Shown here one piece after another: positions 44,986-47,424 of a stretch of 47,424 nt of DNA; the stretch's first letter is position 1; every line of letters begins with the position of its first letter. This DNA is from Herbaspirillum sp. ASV7 (GTDB lineage Bacteria > Pseudomonadota > Gammaproteobacteria > Burkholderiales > Burkholderiaceae_D). The DNA is taken from positions 1 to 47,424 of the forward strand of contig NZ_JAELUH010000038.1 of NCBI RefSeq assembly GCF_016429215.1, in the 5' to 3' direction. Position numbers and translations under genes: made by a program. The notes under the pieces are model-generated. The model was not told the origin of the DNA. It worked only from the letters and a program-made list of their open reading frames with translations, and did not search any database.

Positions 44986-45090
44986 GGACGAAAACGGTTG
45001 GGATTGGTCGTGTGCATGGCGCAGCGCGCAGCTGCTTGCCTGCTATGATACCCGCTCCTCCGCTCCAATTTCACTTTCGGCGACACACCC

Positions 45091-45597
45091 ATGAGCACAT
45101 CCGGCGAACACGCCCCCAATGGCGGCCTCACCCATTTCGATCAGGGCGGGCAAGCCCATATGGTCGATGTCGGCAACAAGAACGAGACCCATCGCACGGC
45201 CGTGGCCAGCGGTGTGATCCGCATGCAGCCGGCCACGCTGGCCATCATCGAAGCCGGCACGGCCAAGAAAGGCGATGTGCTGGGCATCGCCCGTATCGCC
45301 GCCATCATGGCGGCCAAGCGCACGGGCGAGCTGATCCCGCTGTGCCATCCGCTGGCCTTGACGCATGTCTCGGTCGACTTCGAGACCGACGCCGCCAGCG
45401 CCTCGGTGCGCTGCACAGCACGCGTGGAAACCTTTGGCAAGACCGGCGTGGAAATGGAGGCGCTGACTGCCGTACAGATCGGCCTCTTGACCGTCTATGA
45501 CATGAGCAAGGCGGTCGACAAGACCATGGTGATGAGCGATATCTGTGTCACCGAAAAGCGCGGCGGCAAGAGTGATATCCACATGGAACGTCCCTGA
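45091..45597 (+). CDS. moaC: Cyclic pyranopterin monophosphate synthase MoaC
   Basis: 168 residues. MoaC converts the MoaA product 3',8-cyclo-7,8-dihydro-GTP to cPMP in molybdenum cofactor synthesis. Features: [40 protein letters not shown] with the conserved His, [14 protein letters not shown] and the catalytic Lys/Asp near [12 protein letters not shown]. No other moa gene lies in the window. A 105-base divergent gap upstream holds TATGAT (about 45043-45048) as a possible -10. A terminator follows. Cytoplasmic. Confidence 0.97.
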   Translation: MSTSGEHAPNGGLTHFDQGGQAHMVDVGNKNETHRTAVASGVIRMQPATLAIIEAGTAKKGDVLGIARIAAIMAAKRTGELIPLCHPLALTHVSVDFETDAASASVRCTARVETFGKTGVEMEALTAVQIGLLTVYDMSKAVDKTMVMSDICVTEKRGGKSDIHMERP

Positions 45598-45617
45598 GCG
45601 GCGACCGACCGCCCAAC

Positions 45618-45645
45618 AAAAAACGCGCCCATGGGCGCGTTTTTT
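45618..45645. terminator. Bidirectional intrinsic terminator between moaC and pilA
   Basis: AAAAAACGCGCCC and GGGCGCGTTTTTT form a perfect palindrome with A- and T-runs; usable by both convergent genes. Confidence 0.92.
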
Positions 45646-45669
45646 CATGACCTCGATACCGCTGCGCCA

Positions 45670-46179
45670 TCAGCCTCCTCGGCAGTTGGCCGGAGCATAC
45701 TTGGCCTCCAGCGTGCCTGCCACGAAACCGGTATTGGCAGTGGCACCGGCAGGCGTGGACGCCGCCTTGGCGCCAGCAGCGGCACACTGCCACTGGATGG
45801 TGCCGGAAGCGATCGTCGGCGTCAGCGTCAGCGTGCCGCCGTTGCCTACGCGCGCGCTATAGGTGATGGTGATGACGCCGCCCACGCCTCGAGTAGCCAT
45901 GGGCGTGACCTCGATGTTCTGCACGTTGTCGGTGGCCGTGAAGGATGGCAGGCCCAGCTGGGCCACGGTGAAGACGCCGTTGCTGGAGCTGATCTGTTCG
46001 GTCACCGCCAGCTTGTAGGGCTCGGCCAGGTTGAAGCCTTCCGAGACACGGGCACGGGCGATGTAATCCTGGTATTGCGAGGCGCCCAGCATGGCGAGGA
46101 TGCCGACGATGGCCAGCGTGACCATCAGTTCGAGCAGGGTGAAGCCTTGTTGCGGTTGAGTGGATACGACTGGTTTCAT
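45670..46179 (-). CDS. pilA: Type IV pilin (PilA-like major pilin)
   Basis: 169 residues from the ATG at 46179, with a GGGGA site; longer frames add non-homologous sequence. The prepilin leader is 12 residues and ends in Gly, then FTLLELMVTLAIVGILA, with Phe+1 and Glu+5 as in type IVa pilins. PilD would cleave and methylate it. The C-terminal cysteine pair (IQWQC and PANC) gives the disulfide-bounded D-region. The body is Ala/Thr/Gly-rich. It is a lone gene with no pil assembly genes nearby, and is expected to be assembled by machinery encoded elsewhere. Exported to the cell surface. Confidence 0.93.
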   Translation of the reverse strand: MKPVVSTQPQQGFTLLELMVTLAIVGILAMLGASQYQDYIARARVSEGFNLAEPYKLAVTEQISSSNGVFTVAQLGLPSFTATDNVQNIEVTPMATRGVGGVITITYSARVGNGGTLTLTPTIASGTIQWQCAAAGAKAASTPAGATANTGFVAGTLEAKYAPANCRGG

Positions 46180-46304
46180 GGGATCCCCGTAAGAAATAAA
46201 ATGGCGTTGCCAGTATGGGCAGCGCCCGCAATGCGGCCTAGCGAAAAAATTGCAAAGTAGCAGCTTTGATCGGCTGCGGCGCTGAGGTGTGTCAAACATG
46301 CCAT

Positions 46305-46333
46305 CCGCGCATACCCGCCGTGGCGGGGCGCGG
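46305..46333 (-). other. GC-rich hairpin just past the TerC gene, no U-run
   Basis: CCGCGC pairs with GCGCGG and the inner CCCGCC with GGCGGG, with a 3-base bulge and a 2-base turn. It starts 7 bases past the TerC stop. No T-run follows on the minus strand; pilA starts 126 bases further on. Confidence 0.45.
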
Positions 46334-46340
46334 CTGGCCA

Positions 46341-47069
46341 CTATCGGGCTTGCGGCCCGGGCTTCGTGCGTTTCAGATAGGAGCCGATCAGCACCACGCC
46401 CAGCGCGCCCACCAGCCCGGGCATGCTCAGATGCACCGAGGCGCCAGGCACGACGAATTCGGTCTGCTCGATGAAGCCCTGCAGGAAAGACTGCACGGCA
46501 GTGTCGCCGAAGATCATGCCGCCGGCAATATACCCCAGCAGGGCCGCGCCGAGCGTGACGATAACTGGGAACCGTTCCATCAATTTCAAGACCAGCGTGC
46601 TGCCCCAGACGATGATGGGAATGCTGACCACGATACCGAAGACGACCAGCATCAGGCGATGCTCGCCGGCCGCCTGTTCAGCCGCGCTGGCGATGGCGAT
46701 GACGTTGTCCAGGCTCATCACCAGATCGGCCACGATGACCGTCTTGACGGCCCCCCACAGGCGCTCGCTACCTTCGATGTCGGCGTGATCCTCCTGCTCG
46801 TTGAGCAGTTTCACCCCTATCCACAGCAAGAGCATGCCGCCGGCCAGCTTCAGGTAAGGCAGTTCCAGCATGGTCACCGCAAAGGCGATGAGGACGATGC
46901 GGATGGAGATCGCCCCCACCGTGCCCCAGACGATCCCTTTCATGCGCAAGCGGTCGGGCAGGTTGCGGCAGGCCAGGGCAATGACGATGGCGTTGTCGCC
47001 ACCGAGCAGGATATCGATCAGGATGATCTGGCCGACTGCGATCCAGTTCAGGTTCGCCAGGAATTCCAT
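46341..47069 (-). CDS. TerC family integral membrane protein (YjbE-like)
   Basis: 242 residues with about seven hydrophobic segments. TerC-family motifs: LIDILLGGDNAIVIALA (acidic pair in the membrane) and the second copy VADLVMSLDNVIAIASA. TerC proteins are linked to tellurite resistance in some plasmids, and in several bacteria to export of metal ions such as manganese. The substrate here is unknown. A TGAGGA site precedes the ATG. The gene follows the sucD terminator, so it is a separate unit. Confidence 0.9.
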   Translation of the reverse strand: MEFLANLNWIAVGQIILIDILLGGDNAIVIALACRNLPDRLRMKGIVWGTVGAISIRIVLIAFAVTMLELPYLKLAGGMLLLWIGVKLLNEQEDHADIEGSERLWGAVKTVIVADLVMSLDNVIAIASAAEQAAGEHRLMLVVFGIVVSIPIIVWGSTLVLKLMERFPVIVTLGAALLGYIAGGMIFGDTAVQSFLQGFIEQTEFVVPGASVHLSMPGLVGALGVVLIGSYLKRTKPGPQAR

Positions 47070-47142
47070 GGGCTTCCTCAGTAGGGGCGCACCCCGGAAC
47101 GGGAGCGCGTGGCAGGATGACCTCTGTCACCGCGAATAGTGC

Positions 47143-47176
47143 CGAAAAACGACATGGGGAGCCGCAGCTCCCCATG
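47143..47176 (-). terminator. Intrinsic terminator after sucD
   Basis: On the minus strand CATGGGGAGC and GCTCCCCATG pair perfectly around TGCG, followed by TCGTTTTTC. It ends transcription from sucD. Confidence 0.85.
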
Positions 47177-47253
47177 CTTGACTTGCTGTGTTGCCGTGAC
47201 TGCCAGCCAGGGCAGTGCCGCTGGCACCGTCCTGCGCTGGCGTGGTCGGGTGC

Positions 47254-47424
47254 TTACAGCACCGACTTGAGCAGGCGGCCCATCTCGGACGGGTTGCGGG
47301 TCACCTTGATGCCGCACTCTTCCATGATGGCCAGCTTGGCTTCGGCGGTGTCGGCACCGCCGGAGATCAGCGCGCCTGCATGGCCCATGCGCTTGCCCGG
47401 GGGCGCGGTCACGCCGGCGATGAA
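47254..47424 (-). CDS. sucD: Succinyl-CoA synthetase alpha subunit, C-terminal end (cut by window)
   Basis: 56 codons plus stop are visible; the start is past the right edge. The visible protein begins [20 protein letters not shown], in which the His of GHAGA is the residue phosphorylated during catalysis in E. coli (His246). It then runs to the end as in E. coli SucD. The enzyme joins succinate and CoA in the citric acid cycle. sucC would be expected upstream, to the right of this window. Confidence 0.95.
   Translation of the reverse strand, partial: FIAGVTAPPGKRMGHAGALISGGADTAEAKLAIMEECGIKVTRNPSEMGRLLKSVL

Noticed and set aside
46180..46340. Sigma-54 promoter upstream of pilA
   Set aside because: TGGCATG is present but the -12 TTGC element is missing at the needed spacing.
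47070..47180. Manganese (yybP-ykoY) riboswitch upstream of the TerC gene
   Set aside because: A GGGGAG core and a CCCCTACT stretch look suggestive, but the GGGGAG lies in a perfect terminator stem with a U-run and the rest of the conserved core is not there.

Overview
The window reads as a stretch of core chromosome from a GC-rich betaproteobacterium. The protein families and gene orders (lptD-surA-pdxA-rsmA opposite amgK-murU, hemP-bfd-tonB-exbBD, three-subunit pntAa/pntAb/pntB) suggest Burkholderiales, probably Oxalobacteraceae and Herbaspirillum-like. That placement comes from memory of the families, not from a search. I see no rRNA, tRNA, CRISPR array, transposase, phage gene or attachment site. 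Coding density is high. Both ends are cut inside genes: an EAL/PAS protein on the left and sucD on the right.

Layout. 1-2.1 kb: a c-di-GMP phosphodiesterase with trailing PAS domains and a small exported Tyr/Pro-rich protein. 2.2-8.0 kb (minus): lptD, surA, pdxA, rsmA, covering outer-membrane assembly, vitamin B6 and ribosome maturation. 8.1-13.2 kb (plus): amgK-murU cell-wall sugar salvage, pepP, a UbiH-type monooxygenase, upp. 13.2-17.3 kb (minus): a lipoprotein, then pntB, pntAb, panD and pntAa, with panD lying inside the transhydrogenase operon. 17.5-19.1 kb (plus): nudJ-like and mnmA. 19.2-22.9 kb (plus): an iron block of Fur box, hemP, a small unknown gene, bfd, tonB, exbB, exbD, then bfr. 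23-29.4 kb: a GST (minus), then purB, cytochrome b561 with two YceI proteins, pdxH and cfa (plus). 29.5-31.5 kb: msrA, a flavin reductase and an OmpW-type porin. 31.9-39.6 kb (minus): pgk, pyk and fba (lower glycolysis), a terminator, then purC, purE, purK and a Sua5-type tRNA modification gene. 39.7-40.8 kb: azlCD. 41.1-43.4 kb (plus): a zinc-finger protein, a SnoaL-like protein, a YheT-type hydrolase and an unknown gene. 43.4-47.4 kb: the protease bepA, moaC, a lone type IV pilin, a TerC-family protein and the end of sucD.

The genes serve central metabolism (glycolysis, purines, NADPH, B5, B6, ubiquinone, molybdenum cofactor), envelope biogenesis (LptD, SurA, BepA, AmgK/MurU, Cfa) and iron uptake and storage. 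Transcript ends fall into two classes: GC hairpins with a U-run, and equally strong hairpins with no U-run.

I did not find a convincing new multi-gene system. The best leads are a bacterioferritin that appears to lack one ferroxidase ligand, the unknown small gene inside the hemP-tonB operon, panD inside the pnt operon with alternative RNA hairpins, and the reversed EAL-then-PAS domain order at the left edge.
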